A stretch of 64,000 nt of DNA from Cytobacillus gottheilii (GCF_900166665.1 NZ_LT800494.1:341397-405396); one strand, 5' to 3'; counted from the first letter of the stretch, positions 38,451 to 47,343 are shown. Program-made: numbers and translations. The notes: generated from the sequence alone by a model not told the origin.

Positions 38451-39137
38451 ATGAAAACAAAATGGACTGTGAACTTATACATCTTATTATTATCAATTGG
38501 AACGATTTTTAGTTTATATATACCGCAAACAGAGGTAACGGCCGATGAAGAATTGGTCATTCCAAGTGAAGCGATTCGGCTGCGGATTCTAGCTAATAGC
38601 GATTCAGAAGCAGATCAAAACGTAAAAAGAATGGTAAGAGATGCTGTGAATGAAAAAATAACAGAATGGGTGTCTGATTTAACATCTGTTGAAGAATCGC
38701 GCAAGCTGCTTCAATCCCGTCTGCCGGAAATTCAAGCCATTGCTGAGAGAGTGGTAGAAGAGCAGAATGTCCCGCAATCAGTCAAAGCGGAGTTTGGAAG
38801 TGTTGAGTTTCCTACCAAGTTATACGGACAGTTTCTATATCCAGCCGGTGAATATGAAGCTATTTTAATCACGCTGGGAGATGGCGACGGAGCAAACTGG
38901 TGGTGTGTCCTGTTTCCTCCTCTATGCTTCCTTGATTTTTCAAACGGAGTAGCTGTTGGTGAAGGTTTTGAGGAAGATGCAAAAGAAGCTTCTGCAGAAG
39001 AAGTGAAACCTGAGCAAAAAATAGAAAAGGAAGAAAAGAAAGAACAGGAAGAACCCGTATACACAGGGGAAAAGGATGAAGAAGAGGTAGAAGTTAAGTT
39101 TTTCCTAGTGGAAATTTGGAATAAGATTTTTGGATAA
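38451..39137 (+). CDS. spoIIR: stage II sporulation protein R
   Basis: A 228-residue secreted signalling protein made in the forespore under sigma-F in B. subtilis. It activates the SpoIIGA protease, which processes pro-sigma-E in the mother cell. The N-terminal membrane/signal segment is at about 5-25, then the conserved domain: IPSEAIRLRILANSDSEADQ, SVEFPTKLYGQFLYPAGEYE and WWCVLFPPLCFLDFS. The C-terminal part is a charged Glu/Lys stretch ending in a short hydrophobic segment. ATG at 38451 has GAAGGGATGG upstream; the ATG at 38439 overlaps that site. Confidence 0.94.
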   Translation: MKTKWTVNLYILLLSIGTIFSLYIPQTEVTADEELVIPSEAIRLRILANSDSEADQNVKRMVRDAVNEKITEWVSDLTSVEESRKLLQSRLPEIQAIAERVVEEQNVPQSVKAEFGSVEFPTKLYGQFLYPAGEYEAILITLGDGDGANWWCVLFPPLCFLDFSNGVAVGEGFEEDAKEASAEEVKPEQKIEKEEKKEQEEPVYTGEKDEEEVEVKFFLVEIWNKIFG

Positions 39138-39224
39138 GTTTTAATGGTGTAGAGATCATATTTCTTTGCGCCATTTCTTTTTTATGAAAAATCAATGGCA
39201 AATAATAGTAACTTTTAAAGAAGT

Positions 39225-39249
39225 GTTTCAATCTATCAAAATCGGATAT
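39225..39249 (+). promoter_or_regulatory. sigma-B-type promoter of gsiB
   Basis: GTTTCA (39225-39230), 13-base spacer, GGATAT (39244-39249). This matches 10 of 12 bases of the sigma-B consensus GTTTAA/GGGTAT with ideal spacing. gsiB is a classic sigma-B gene in B. subtilis. Confidence 0.8.
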
Positions 39250-39290
39250 TTATATGAATGTAACATCAAACAACAAAGGAGATGGATAAC

Positions 39291-39665
39291 ATGGCTAACA
39301 ACAATAATAACGGTAAAATGTCTCGTGAGGAAAGAGGCCGTAAAGGCGGAGAGGCAACTAGCAATAATCACGATAAAGAATTCTACCAGGAAATCGGCCG
39401 CAAAGGCGGAGAAGCAACAAGCGATAATCATGATAAAGAATTCTACCAGGAAATCGGCCGCAAAGGCGGAGAAGCAACGAGTGAAAATCATGATAAAGAA
39501 TTCTATCAGGAAATTGGCAGCAAGGGCGGAGAAGCAACAAGTCAAAATCATGATAAAGAGTTCTATCAGGAAATTGGCCGCAAAGGCGGGGAAGCAACAA
39601 GTGAAAACCATGATAAAGACTTTTATCGCGAAATTGGCCGTAAAGGCGGCAACTCTAACGATTAA
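39291..39665 (+). CDS. gsiB: general stress protein GsiB, KGG-repeat hydrophilin
   Basis: A 124-residue, very hydrophilic, probably disordered protein. It is made of a 20-residue repeat whose core is RKGGEATS-NHDKEFYQEIG: five KGGEATS units and a final KGGNSND, resembling plant LEA and hydrophilin proteins. It is thought to protect against desiccation and general stress in the cytoplasm. The ATG at 39291 gives MANNNNNGKMSREE, matching the B. subtilis start, with AAAGGAG nine bases upstream. Near-identical DNA repeats make three other frames open; those are artefacts. Own sigma-B promoter and terminator. Confidence 0.95.
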   Translation: MANNNNNGKMSREERGRKGGEATSNNHDKEFYQEIGRKGGEATSDNHDKEFYQEIGRKGGEATSENHDKEFYQEIGSKGGEATSQNHDKEFYQEIGRKGGEATSENHDKDFYREIGRKGGNSND

Positions 39666-39706
39666 TAGATTTTTAAATATAAGGGATGACAAAATGTTAT
39701 CAACTT

Positions 39707-39745
39707 AGCACGGCAGTCTAAAATGAGACTGCCGTGTTTTCTTTC
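39707..39745 (+). terminator. gsiB terminator
   Basis: CACGGCAGTCT / AGACTGCCGTG 11 bp stem with a six-base loop followed by T4CTTTCTT. Confidence 0.88.
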
Positions 39746-39852
39746 TTATACTCAAATAGAAACAATCTCCTTTTCTATCATTTTTTCAGTTCTATTTCTG
39801 CTCCTATCAATCATATTCATAGAATAAGTTTATTAATAGATGGGGTGAAAGA

Positions 39853-40299
39853 ATGGAAAAGGGAGCTATTCGTTGTGCAAGTATGGAGGATGTTGAAAAG
39901 TTATCATTATTTTTACAGAATGCAAAGGTAAGCTCAGATGGGATTGAGGACTCTATTGATTATTTTTTAGTATCTGAGAATGAGTTTGGTCAAATTCAGG
40001 CATCATTAGGGATAGAGCCTCATGGGCAGATTGGTTTGCTGCGATCATTGGTGCTTAGTCCGAACTCAACTGAAAAGGATATGTTCATTTTACTGGAACA
40101 AATTTTAATGCTGGCTAGAGATAAAGGGTTAAAAGAGCTATATTTAGCTTCAAATAAGCAAAGTGCAGCAATTTTCTTTTCGCTGATGGGGTTTCAGCCT
40201 CAAGATTCAACTAAGCTGCCTGCAGACTTATACGAATCTGAACATGTTAAACATATCCTTTCTGTGGATAACTCATATTTCTTGAGGTTTACCATATGA
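39853..40299 (+). CDS. ywlB: YwlB-like GNAT acetyltransferase
   Basis: A 148-residue GNAT-fold protein similar to YwlB. It shows IRCASMEDVEKLSLFLQNA at the start, a central strand pair (HGQIGLLRSLVLSPN) and the late motif (KELYLASNKQSAAIFFSLMGFQP) typical of acetyl-CoA-binding acetyltransferases. Substrate is unknown. GGGGTGA precedes the ATG. The position just before ywlC matches B. subtilis. Confidence 0.88.
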   Translation: MEKGAIRCASMEDVEKLSLFLQNAKVSSDGIEDSIDYFLVSENEFGQIQASLGIEPHGQIGLLRSLVLSPNSTEKDMFILLEQILMLARDKGLKELYLASNKQSAAIFFSLMGFQPQDSTKLPADLYESEHVKHILSVDNSYFLRFTI

Positions 40300-40465
40300 A
40301 ATGTGGATAAAATGACAAAGTTATACACAAAAAGGTCTTTTTTATACACAATTTGTGGATAAAAGCTTGAGTTATCCTCTGACTTCTTTTATACTTTCAA
40401 AAGTGATTCATAGAAAAGTGAGTAATATAGGCATTTATAAGAAGAAATATTGAAGGTGTGTTTAG

Positions 40466-41509
40466 ATGGATACAAAAAGATGGTCAGTGGATAAAAATGT
40501 GGATAATTTAACTGGTTACCCACAAATAACACAGGCAGCAGATCTTTTATTAAATAATGAAGTGGTTGCTTTCCCAACTGAAACCGTATATGGACTGGGC
40601 GCTAATGCCTACAGTGATCAGGCGGTTGCAAAAATTTTCGAAGCAAAAGGCAGACCTGCGGATAATCCACTTATTATCCACATTGCTGATGAAGCGATGA
40701 TCTCTGACTTTGTAGAGGAAATTCCTGAAAACGCGAAGAAATTAATGAAGGCATATTGGCCAGGACCGCTTACGATTTTATTAAAAATGAAGCAAGGAGT
40801 ACTCTCGGAGATGGCAACGCCTGGTTTATCTACAGTAGGAGTCCGTATGCCAGATCATCCGGTGGCACTGGCTTTATTGCAGAAAACCAAACTGCCTATC
40901 GCTGCTCCCAGTGCCAATTCTTCTGGGAGGCCAAGTCCCACAGCAGCAGAACATGTGTGGGATGACTTGCAGGGGAAAATTGCTGGTATTGTGGATGGGG
41001 GTACAACAGGTGTAGGACTGGAATCAACTGTTCTTGATTGTACAGAGGATGTTCCTGTCATATTGCGTCCAGGCGGGATTACTGCTCAGCAAATTCAAGA
41101 AGTCATTGGAGAGATTGCTGTTGATCCAGCTTTAACGGATGTTGAGCAGCAGCCCAAATCCCCTGGAATGAAGTATCGCCATTATGCTCCAGATGCAACT
41201 CTTGTATTAGTAGATGGAGATCGCTCCGAAATCCAGCGGCTTATTTTAGACAAGCAGAAAGAAGGACTAAAGGTTGGTGTCCTTACAACCTCTGAAAATG
41301 CCTCCTTCTATCAGGCAGACAAAGTGATTGCATGCGGAAGCAGAGACAATCTGAATTCAGTTGCAGGATCTTTATATGAGACGTTAAGAAATTTTAATAA
41401 CGCAGAGCTTGATCTTATTTTTAGCGAAATGTTTCCGGACGAAGGTGTTGGACAGGCCATTATGAATCGTCTTATTAAAGCTGCTGGATATCGTGTTATT
41501 TCCTTTTAA
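40466..41509 (+). CDS. ywlC: L-threonylcarbamoyladenylate synthase
   Basis: A 347-residue TsaC/Sua5 enzyme that makes threonylcarbamoyl-AMP from threonine, bicarbonate and ATP for the t6A modification of ANN-decoding tRNAs. The N-terminal YrdC domain has VAFPTETVYGLGANAY, the KxR-type EAKGRPADNPLIIHI and the SANSSGRPSPT signature. A C-terminal Sua5 domain (about 210-347) follows a linker with SPGMKYRHYAP. AAGGTG lies upstream of the ATG. Full length for the Bacillus form. Confidence 0.96.
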   Translation: MDTKRWSVDKNVDNLTGYPQITQAADLLLNNEVVAFPTETVYGLGANAYSDQAVAKIFEAKGRPADNPLIIHIADEAMISDFVEEIPENAKKLMKAYWPGPLTILLKMKQGVLSEMATPGLSTVGVRMPDHPVALALLQKTKLPIAAPSANSSGRPSPTAAEHVWDDLQGKIAGIVDGGTTGVGLESTVLDCTEDVPVILRPGGITAQQIQEVIGEIAVDPALTDVEQQPKSPGMKYRHYAPDATLVLVDGDRSEIQRLILDKQKEGLKVGVLTTSENASFYQADKVIACGSRDNLNSVAGSLYETLRNFNNAELDLIFSEMFPDEGVGQAIMNRLIKAAGYRVISF

Positions 41510-41515
41510 CTTTTT

Positions 41516-41541
41516 AGCCGTCTCAGTATGAGGCGGTTTTT
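41516..41541 (+). terminator. ywlC terminator
   Basis: AGCCGTCTCA pairs with TGAGGCGGTT (two G-U pairs) around a three-base loop, followed by a short T run. Confidence 0.7.
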
Positions 41542-41595
41542 GTGTTTGCTATGCCTAGAAAAAATGGACATTGTGAAAAACATCGTCTAAATGAT

Positions 41596-41634
41596 CTTGG
41601 ACTTGCATATCTTGAATTAGCAAGTCCAAGGGGG
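41596..41634 (+). promoter_or_regulatory. perfect hairpin against the mntP ribosome binding site
   Basis: CTTGGACTTGC (41596-41606) pairs perfectly with GCAAGTCCAAG (41620-41630) around a 13-base loop. The ribosome binding site AAGGGGG starts inside the last stem bases. No T run follows. It does not match the yybP-ykoY manganese riboswitch, so any control of mntP through it is an open question. Confidence 0.55.
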
Positions 41635-41645
41635 CGATATACAAC

Positions 41646-42197
41646 ATGGCAGAAATATTTGGCGAATTACTCACAATCGGCTTAATGGCATTCGCGCTAG
41701 GAATGGATGCCTTCTCAATAGGATTGGGAATGGGAATGTTTAAGCTCCGTTTGCGGCAAATTGTGAAGATTGGATTGACCGTAGGACTGTTTCACGTCCT
41801 CATGCCCATGTTAGGGATGATCACCGGCAGGTTCCTGTCGGACAAGTTTGGGGAAATTGCCGCTTATATTGGCGGAGGATTGCTGATTTTACTCGGAATT
41901 CAAATGGTGTTATCAAGCTTCAAAAAAGAAGAGAATAGCTTAATTTCACCTGTTGGATTTGGCTTATTGCTTTTTGCGGTGAGTGTGAGTCTGGATAGTT
42001 TTTCAGTCGGCTTATCGTTAGGGATATTCGGAGCTAAAACAGCGGTTGTTTTAACCATGTTCGGCGCTGCAGCAGCTATATTAACATGGGCCGGACTTTT
42101 CATTGGCCGGAAAGTGCAAGGGTGGCTAGGCTCTTACAGTGTAACCCTGGGTGGAGCTATCCTGCTCGCCTTTGGAATTAAATTGCTGTTTATGTAA
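41646..42197 (+). CDS. mntP: manganese efflux pump MntP
   Basis: A 183-residue membrane protein with six predicted segments, of the MntP (DUF204) family that exports manganese. The two duplicated motifs with conserved acidic residues are present: [13 protein letters not shown] near residue 20 and [16 protein letters not shown] near 115. AGGGGGCG lies upstream of the ATG. It corresponds to YwlD in B. subtilis and keeps the ywlC-ywlD-ywlE order. Confidence 0.94.
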   Translation: MAEIFGELLTIGLMAFALGMDAFSIGLGMGMFKLRLRQIVKIGLTVGLFHVLMPMLGMITGRFLSDKFGEIAAYIGGGLLILLGIQMVLSSFKKEENSLISPVGFGLLLFAVSVSLDSFSVGLSLGIFGAKTAVVLTMFGAAAAILTWAGLFIGRKVQGWLGSYSVTLGGAILLAFGIKLLFM

Positions 42198-42310
42198 GAT
42201 TATATAGAAAAAGTTGGGAGAAAAGGTGTGACTTTTCTCTCTTTTTTTTGATATCTGCTCTATTGAATTTAGGTGTTTTGTCTTATAATGTAGGGGAGGG
42301 GGCAGCAAAT

Positions 42311-42760
42311 ATGAAGAATATTTTATTTGTTTGTACAGGCAATACTTGTAGAAGCCCAATGGCGGAGGCTATTTTAAAAAGCAAAAAAATATCAGGGATT
42401 TCAGTGAAATCTGCTGGTGTATATGCAGGTGCTGGAAGCCGTGCTTCTCTACATGCACAGCAAGTTCTGCAAGAACATGGCATTCATTTTGAACATCAAT
42501 CTTCCCCATTAACAGCTGAGCTTCTGCAGTGGTCCGATTATGTGCTTACCATGACTTCTGATCATAAGCGGCTTATTTTAGACCGTTTTAATGGGGTTGA
42601 AGGAAAGGTCTTTACGCTAAAGGAATTTGCAGGGGATGCAGCAATAGATATTATTGACCCTTACGGAGGATCTCTTGAGATTTACAGAGCCACCTTCAAT
42701 GATTTGAGAGAAGCTATTGATCAGGTAGAGAAATCTTGGAAAAAGCAGGAACGAAACTAA
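42311..42760 (+). CDS. ywlE: protein arginine phosphatase
   Basis: A 149-residue low-molecular-weight phosphatase fold enzyme that removes phosphate from arginine residues placed by McsB. The P-loop is C8-T-G-N-T-C-R-S15; Cys8 is the nucleophile. Thr12 corresponds to the Thr that gives YwlE its arginine preference, whereas true tyrosine phosphatases carry Ile there. The general acid is in the DPYGGS loop near 116. The ATG at 42311 is preceded by GGGGAGGGGG; the longer frame from 42248 has no support. Confidence 0.95.
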   Translation: MKNILFVCTGNTCRSPMAEAILKSKKISGISVKSAGVYAGAGSRASLHAQQVLQEHGIHFEHQSSPLTAELLQWSDYVLTMTSDHKRLILDRFNGVEGKVFTLKEFAGDAAIDIIDPYGGSLEIYRATFNDLREAIDQVEKSWKKQERN

Positions 42761-42781
42761 ATCGGCTTGCAGGGGGAAGTT

Positions 42782-44080
42782 ATGGAAGAGAAAACGAAAT
42801 ATAAATTTGGTCTGCGTAAAAAGCTTGTTGTTTTTATAATGACTTTAGCAATTATTACATATACGACAAGTGCTTTGTTTTTATATGTGGTATATCCGTT
42901 TATTAAGGATTTATTGCCAGTCGGACAGGTTATTTTTACGATTATTACGCTAAGTCTTGGTGCGGTGTGGTCTGGTATTTTAGCTTATTTTGCAGCTGGA
43001 TTCCTTATTAATCCGCTGAAAAAATTAGAAAAAACCGCTCTAAAGGCAGCTCATGGTGATATCAATACGGATGTAGAGCTTTCTAAATCGGATGATGAAA
43101 TTCGTTCATTGGGATTGGCGTTTAATCACATGCTTTACAATCTGAAGGATATGGTTCAGAAAATAGAAGAAAACTTTCAAGAAACAAATGATAAGGTGAT
43201 CTCAATTTCACGCGAATCAACAGCAGCTGCTGAGCAAGCTGAAGTTATTTCCAGAACGATTGCAGAAATTTCAGCTGGTGCAGATCATTCAGCTGTTTCC
43301 ATTCAGTCGACAGCTGAGTCAGTTGAGAGTGTTATAGAAATTGCGCAAATCGTACAGAAGAAGGCCGAAGATTCTGAAAGCGTTTCAAAGGAGTTAATTG
43401 ATGATCTCGTTGATTCCAAAAAGGTGATTCACTCTTTAATCTCAGGAATTGAAAAGCTTGCCGCAGGAAATGAACAGTCACTCGAGACGGTTAAACGATT
43501 AGAAGATAATGCTTCTAAGGTAGAGCAGATCATCAAGCTTGTTGGCGATATTGCAGCTCAAACCAATCTTCTTGCATTAAATGCTTCCATTGAGGCGGCG
43601 CGTGCAGGCGAGCATGGGAAAGGCTTTGCGGTTGTTGCAGATGAAGTGCGCAAGCTTGCGGACGAAAGTGCAACGGCTGTGCAGGGTATTTCCGAACTGA
43701 TTAAAAACATTCAGCAAGAAGTAAAAAATGTGGTGAGCCAAATCAGTCAGCAAGTACAATCAGCAAACATGGAAGCGAAAAAAGGAACTGAAACGAATGC
43801 GGTGATTGAAGAAATGACGAAAACAGTTAATGAAATGGCCTCGTCTGTCTCTGAAATCACAGGACTTGTTGGCAAACAGATGGAAAGCATTCATCATACG
43901 TCCCAGCAATCCCAAGAGGTGGCTGCCATCGCAGAAGAAACCTCGGCCGGTGCAGAAGAAGTTGCCGCGTCTTCTCAGCAGCAAACAAGTGTCATTGAAA
44001 ACGTGGAAGTTCTGGCTAACGAACTAAAAACGCAAGCAGAAAAATTAAAAAGCACCATCACCAGATTTCATACTTCTTAA
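42782..44080 (+). CDS. methyl-accepting chemotaxis protein without a large sensor domain
   Basis: A 432-residue chemoreceptor. Two membrane segments (about 13-35 and 44-68) are separated by only a short loop, so there is no extracellular ligand-binding domain. A HAMP domain follows (about 70-125), then the long coiled-coil signalling domain with the tip signature [20 protein letters not shown] and methylation helices. It may sense membrane or cytoplasmic state, or a bound partner. GGGGGAAG lies close to the ATG at 42782. It follows ywlE by 21 bases and may be cotranscribed. Confidence 0.92.
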   Translation: MEEKTKYKFGLRKKLVVFIMTLAIITYTTSALFLYVVYPFIKDLLPVGQVIFTIITLSLGAVWSGILAYFAAGFLINPLKKLEKTALKAAHGDINTDVELSKSDDEIRSLGLAFNHMLYNLKDMVQKIEENFQETNDKVISISRESTAAAEQAEVISRTIAEISAGADHSAVSIQSTAESVESVIEIAQIVQKKAEDSESVSKELIDDLVDSKKVIHSLISGIEKLAAGNEQSLETVKRLEDNASKVEQIIKLVGDIAAQTNLLALNASIEAARAGEHGKGFAVVADEVRKLADESATAVQGISELIKNIQQEVKNVVSQISQQVQSANMEAKKGTETNAVIEEMTKTVNEMASSVSEITGLVGKQMESIHHTSQQSQEVAAIAEETSAGAEEVAASSQQQTSVIENVEVLANELKTQAEKLKSTITRFHTS

Positions 44081-44102
44081 AGGGCCAGCCGGCTCTTTTT
44101 TT
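44080..44102 (+). terminator. terminator after the chemoreceptor gene
   Basis: AGGGCC / GGCTCT short stem (one G-U pair) directly followed by T7. Confidence 0.75.
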
Positions 44103-44243
44103 GTGCAGTCGAATGGGAGATTCGACCCGTTGCTGGGACGCCTCGAACTGCCCCGAATTTTGTTGAATTCAGGTTGACTATAAACTTTATAATTAAGCGC
44201 TTTTATGTAAGAATAAGAGTAGAAATTAGAGGAGGCTGTTAAC

Positions 44244-44684
44244 ATGAAGGTAGCAATTGCATCAGATCACGGCGGAGTTAACATTAGAGAAGAAATTAAA
44301 AGCTTAATGGATGAAATGGGTATACAGTATGAAGATTTTGGCTGTGAATGTGATACATCTGTTGACTATCCGGATTATGCTTTGCCGGTAGCGGAAAAGG
44401 TAGCCAGCGGAGAATTTGATCGTGGCATCTTAATCTGCGGGACAGGCATTGGCATGAGTATTGCAGCTAATAAGGTAAAGGGCATTCGCTGTGCGCTTGT
44501 ACACGATACGTTTAGTGCAAAGGCGACGCGGGCACATAATGACAGCAATATGCTGGCAATGGGCGAGCGGGTAATTGGCCCTGGTCTTGCACGGGAAATC
44601 GCAAGCATCTGGCTGGGGACAGACTTTGAAGGCGGCCGTCATGAAACGCGAGTTGGTAAAGTTAAAGCTTATGAAAATAAATAA
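44244..44684 (+). CDS. rpiB: ribose-5-phosphate isomerase B
   Basis: A 146-residue RpiB-type isomerase interconverting ribose-5-phosphate and ribulose-5-phosphate (YwlF in B. subtilis). Family motifs: IASDHGGVNIREEIK, CDTSVDYPDYALPVAEKVA, CGTGIGMSIAANKVKGIRCA and HNDSNMLAMGERVIG. AGAGGAGG precedes the ATG. It is followed 27 bases later by ywlG. Confidence 0.95.
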   Translation: MKVAIASDHGGVNIREEIKSLMDEMGIQYEDFGCECDTSVDYPDYALPVAEKVASGEFDRGILICGTGIGMSIAANKVKGIRCALVHDTFSAKATRAHNDSNMLAMGERVIGPGLAREIASIWLGTDFEGGRHETRVGKVKAYENK

Positions 44685-44711
44685 TCTACCTGTCTTAGGA
44701 GTGTGAAGACA

Positions 44712-45284
44712 ATGGCAGAAGAGTTGCAGACATGGAAACAAGAGCTGGATGAAATTGTTGAGCAATTTCTACAAGCGGTTTCTCTAAATGAGAAGAGTGT
44801 GGTTGTCATCGGCTGCAGTACAAGTGAGGTTGCTGGAAGCAGGATTGGAACGGCTGGTACAGAGCAGGTGGCAGAAATGATTTATCATTCGCTGCAGAAA
44901 TTGACCAGTGAGACGGGAGCTTCCCTGGCATTTCAATGCTGCGAACACCTGAATCGGGCGCTTGTAGTCGAGAGACAGACCGCGGAGTCTAAAGGCTGGG
45001 AAGAGGTCAGTGTGATCCCCGTTCGAACAGCGGGTGGAGCAATGGCCACCTATGCTTACGGTTCAATGAGCAATCCTGTTGTTGTGGAGTTTATAAAAGC
45101 TGATGCAGGCATTGACATAGGTGACACATTCATCGGCATGCATTTAAAACATGTAGCTGTCCCTATTAGAACCACACAGAAAAATGTTGGAGCAGCACAT
45201 GTCACACTGGCAACAACACGGCCTAAATTAATCGGCGGTATTCGTGCTGTTTATGAAAAAAAGAAAGAAAATGAATCCTGCTAA
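44712..45284 (+). CDS. ywlG: YwlG, UPF0340 family protein
   Basis: A 190-residue protein of the UPF0340 (TIGR01440) family, function unknown. Recognisable stretches are [55 protein letters not shown] and ARTTQK-like [13 protein letters not shown]. It is probably cytoplasmic. AGGAGTG precedes the ATG at 44712; the GTG at 44703 is too near this site. It is the last gene of the ywl cluster and has a strong terminator at its stop. Confidence 0.92.
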   Translation: MAEELQTWKQELDEIVEQFLQAVSLNEKSVVVIGCSTSEVAGSRIGTAGTEQVAEMIYHSLQKLTSETGASLAFQCCEHLNRALVVERQTAESKGWEEVSVIPVRTAGGAMATYAYGSMSNPVVVEFIKADAGIDIGDTFIGMHLKHVAVPIRTTQKNVGAAHVTLATTRPKLIGGIRAVYEKKKENESC

Positions 45285-45309
45285 CCTTTGCGTATGCAAA
45301 GGTTTTTTT
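45283..45309 (+). terminator. ywlG terminator
   Basis: AACCTTTGC / GCAAAGGTT perfect stem with a four-base loop followed by T5. Confidence 0.9.
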
Positions 45310-45340
45310 ATGAGCTGCATGCGGTTAGGATGGTTGCGAT

Positions 45341-45450
45341 GGCGAATATCTTTGTTGTTTGGGCGAATATATTTCTTTTACAGCGAAAAAAATATAATTA
45401 CGGCGAATAAATTTATTTTACGGCGAATAAATCCAAATCACGGCGAATAT
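45341..45450 (+). repeat. phased 20-21-bp repeat, GGCGAATA type
   Basis: The GCGAA element occurs at 45342, 45363, 45383, 45403, 45423 and 45443, mostly as CGGCGAATAAA, spaced 21, 20, 20, 20 and 20 bases. It begins 32 bases after the ywlG terminator. A matching set lies after spoIID at 63808. The rest of the gap up to the glyA leader shows no gene. Confidence 0.8.
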
Positions 45451-45646
45451 TCAACCTGCACCCCTTTTTGAAGACAGTCACATGACCCTCAATTGGTCGA
45501 AAAAATACCAACCATCGCTTTAACTATGCATCCTCCTAAAAAAACAGATTGCTTCCAATATCCAATAGCCCCAGAAACGATTCAATTTTTATAAAGATTA
45601 AAACAGAAAAACATGTTAAAATGAAAGAGATTTTTGGTACATAGGA

Positions 45647-45736
45647 CGCGTTTTAACAAGCAGAAAAAGGTTCTTTCACGGCCGCACGGCGGGATGACTT
45701 GCCTTTTTATAAACAAGATCGCTTGTAAAGAACGCG
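45647..45736 (+). promoter_or_regulatory. structured 5' leader of glyA
   Basis: An extended -10 TG-t-TAAAAT at 45614-45622 probably starts a leader of about 140 bases. Within it CGCGTT (45647) pairs with AACGCG (45731), ACAAGC (45656) with GCTTGT (45721), and AAAAAGG (45664) with CCTTTTT (45702), enclosing a small CCGC/GCGG hairpin. The nested long-range helices suggest a cis-acting RNA. It lacks the conserved elements of the ZTP riboswitch and I cannot name a class. Confidence 0.5.
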
Positions 45737-45768
45737 ATAATAAGCTGTTGGACAAGGGGAGGATATAA

Positions 45769-47010
45769 ATGAAGCATTTAGCACAGCAGGATGAGCAGGT
45801 TTTTCAGTCGATTCAAGATGAGCTTAAGAGGCAGCGAACAAAAATTGAGTTAATTGCGTCCGAAAACTTTGTCAGCGAAGCCGTAATGGAAGCGCAAGGC
45901 TCTGTACTGACCAATAAATACGCAGAAGGCTACCCGGGGCGCCGTTATTATGGCGGCTGTGAACACGTGGATGTAGCTGAGGATCTTGCCCGTGACCGCG
46001 CGAAGCAAATTTTTGGAGCGGAGCATGCCAATGTGCAGCCGCATTCTGGTGCACAGGCAAACATGGCTGTTTATTATACTGTACTTCAGCATGGCGATAC
46101 CGTTCTTGGAATGAATCTTTCACATGGTGGACACTTAACACATGGAAGTCCAGTAAACTTTAGCGGAATTCAATATAATTTTGTTGAATACGGTGTTGAT
46201 GAGAAAACGCAATACATTAACTATGATGATGTCCTTGAAAAAGCGCGTGAGCATAAGCCGAAGCTGATCGTTGCGGGTGCAAGTGCATATCCTCGTGCCA
46301 TTGACTTCAAGCGCTTCCGTGAAATTGCTGATGAAGTCGGTGCTTATTTAATGGTAGACATGGCTCATATTGCAGGTTTAGTTGCTGCCGGTCTTCACGA
46401 AAATCCAGTTCCTTATGCTGACTTTGTCACAACAACAACACATAAAACTTTACGCGGCCCTCGCGGCGGCATGATCCTTTGCAAAGAGGAATTTGCTAAA
46501 AAGATTGATAAATCTATCTTCCCTGGTCTTCAAGGAGGACCGCTTATGCATGTGATCGCTGCCAAAGCAGTTGCATTTGGTGAGGCATTGCAGGATAGCT
46601 TCAAGGAATACGCGGGCAGCATCATTCAAAATGCTCACCGTCTCGCGGCTGCACTTGCGAAGGAAGAAATTAACCTCGTTTCAGGCGGAACTGATAATCA
46701 CCTTTTACTTATTGATTTAAGCTCTTTAGATCTAACTGGAAAAGTAGCGGAAAAAGTCCTGGATGAGATCGGAATTACTGTCAACAAAAACACAATCCCA
46801 TTCGATCCGCAAAGCCCGTTTGTGACTAGCGGTATCCGTATTGGAACCGCTGCTGTTACTTCTCGCGGCTTTGGCGAAAAAGAAATGGACGAAATTGCAG
46901 CTATCATCGCATTAACATTGAAAAATCATGAGAACGAAGAAAAACTTTCAGAGGCTAAACAGCGTGTTGAAGCTTTAACAAGCCAATTTACGCTTTATCC
47001 TGAGAGATAA
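45769..47010 (+). CDS. glyA: serine hydroxymethyltransferase
   Basis: A 413-residue PLP enzyme that converts serine and tetrahydrofolate to glycine and methylene-tetrahydrofolate, the main source of one-carbon units. The PLP lysine is Lys226 ([14 protein letters not shown]). Other family stretches are [35 protein letters not shown] and [17 protein letters not shown] [22 protein letters not shown] precedes the ATG. An R1 repeat begins 18 bases after the stop and can serve as its terminator. Confidence 0.98.
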   Translation: MKHLAQQDEQVFQSIQDELKRQRTKIELIASENFVSEAVMEAQGSVLTNKYAEGYPGRRYYGGCEHVDVAEDLARDRAKQIFGAEHANVQPHSGAQANMAVYYTVLQHGDTVLGMNLSHGGHLTHGSPVNFSGIQYNFVEYGVDEKTQYINYDDVLEKAREHKPKLIVAGASAYPRAIDFKRFREIADEVGAYLMVDMAHIAGLVAAGLHENPVPYADFVTTTTHKTLRGPRGGMILCKEEFAKKIDKSIFPGLQGGPLMHVIAAKAVAFGEALQDSFKEYAGSIIQNAHRLAAALAKEEINLVSGGTDNHLLLIDLSSLDLTGKVAEKVLDEIGITVNKNTIPFDPQSPFVTSGIRIGTAAVTSRGFGEKEMDEIAAIIALTLKNHENEEKLSEAKQRVEALTSQFTLYPER

Positions 47011-47028
47011 GATTAGAATATATCGAAA

Positions 47029-47343
47029 GAGGCTAGGACATAAGTATTTAACACAACCACAGAACCGAATGATTAGGAAGAATCTTTCTAATCATTCGGT
47101 TTTTTATTTGTTTAAAATTTAATATTTAAACATGAGTGAAATGGAGCGGAGGACCCTCGACTCCTGCGGGCTGAAGAGCAAAGGGTGAGACCCCGCAGGA
47201 ACGGATGCTCCGAGGAGGCTCAGCTTCCTCCCCATGGAAAGCGAGGGTTTGGAGCGCAGGTGGAACGGGCTTGTGTAAACACGTAAACCTTGAAAATGAA
47301 CATTCGTGTTTTACAAATTGTATTTTCGTTTTGTCCCAGTCTC
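47029..47343 (+). repeat. dispersed repeat R1, copy 3 (315 bp)
   Basis: Left end GAGGCTAGGACATAAG, right end TTTTGTCCCAGTCTC. At 47064-47106 ACCGAATGATTAG pairs perfectly with CTAATCATTCGGT and continues into T6, the best terminator hairpin of the family. The core contains GAGACCCCGCAGGAACGG and GAGGAGGCTCAGCTTCCTCC. It separates glyA from the upp promoter. Confidence 0.88.

Noticed and set aside
39166..39708. Long overlapping frames on both strands across gsiB
   Set aside because: Caused by the 60-base internal DNA repeat of gsiB, which keeps all frames open. Only the KGG-repeat frame has a proper start and family match.
44190..44206. cre site before rpiB (TTAAGCGCTTTTA)
   Set aside because: Three mismatches to consensus, including the outer T-G and C positions.
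45647..45736. ZTP riboswitch upstream of glyA
   Set aside because: The conserved CCGCCTGGGC-type 3' element and the matching 5' domain are absent.
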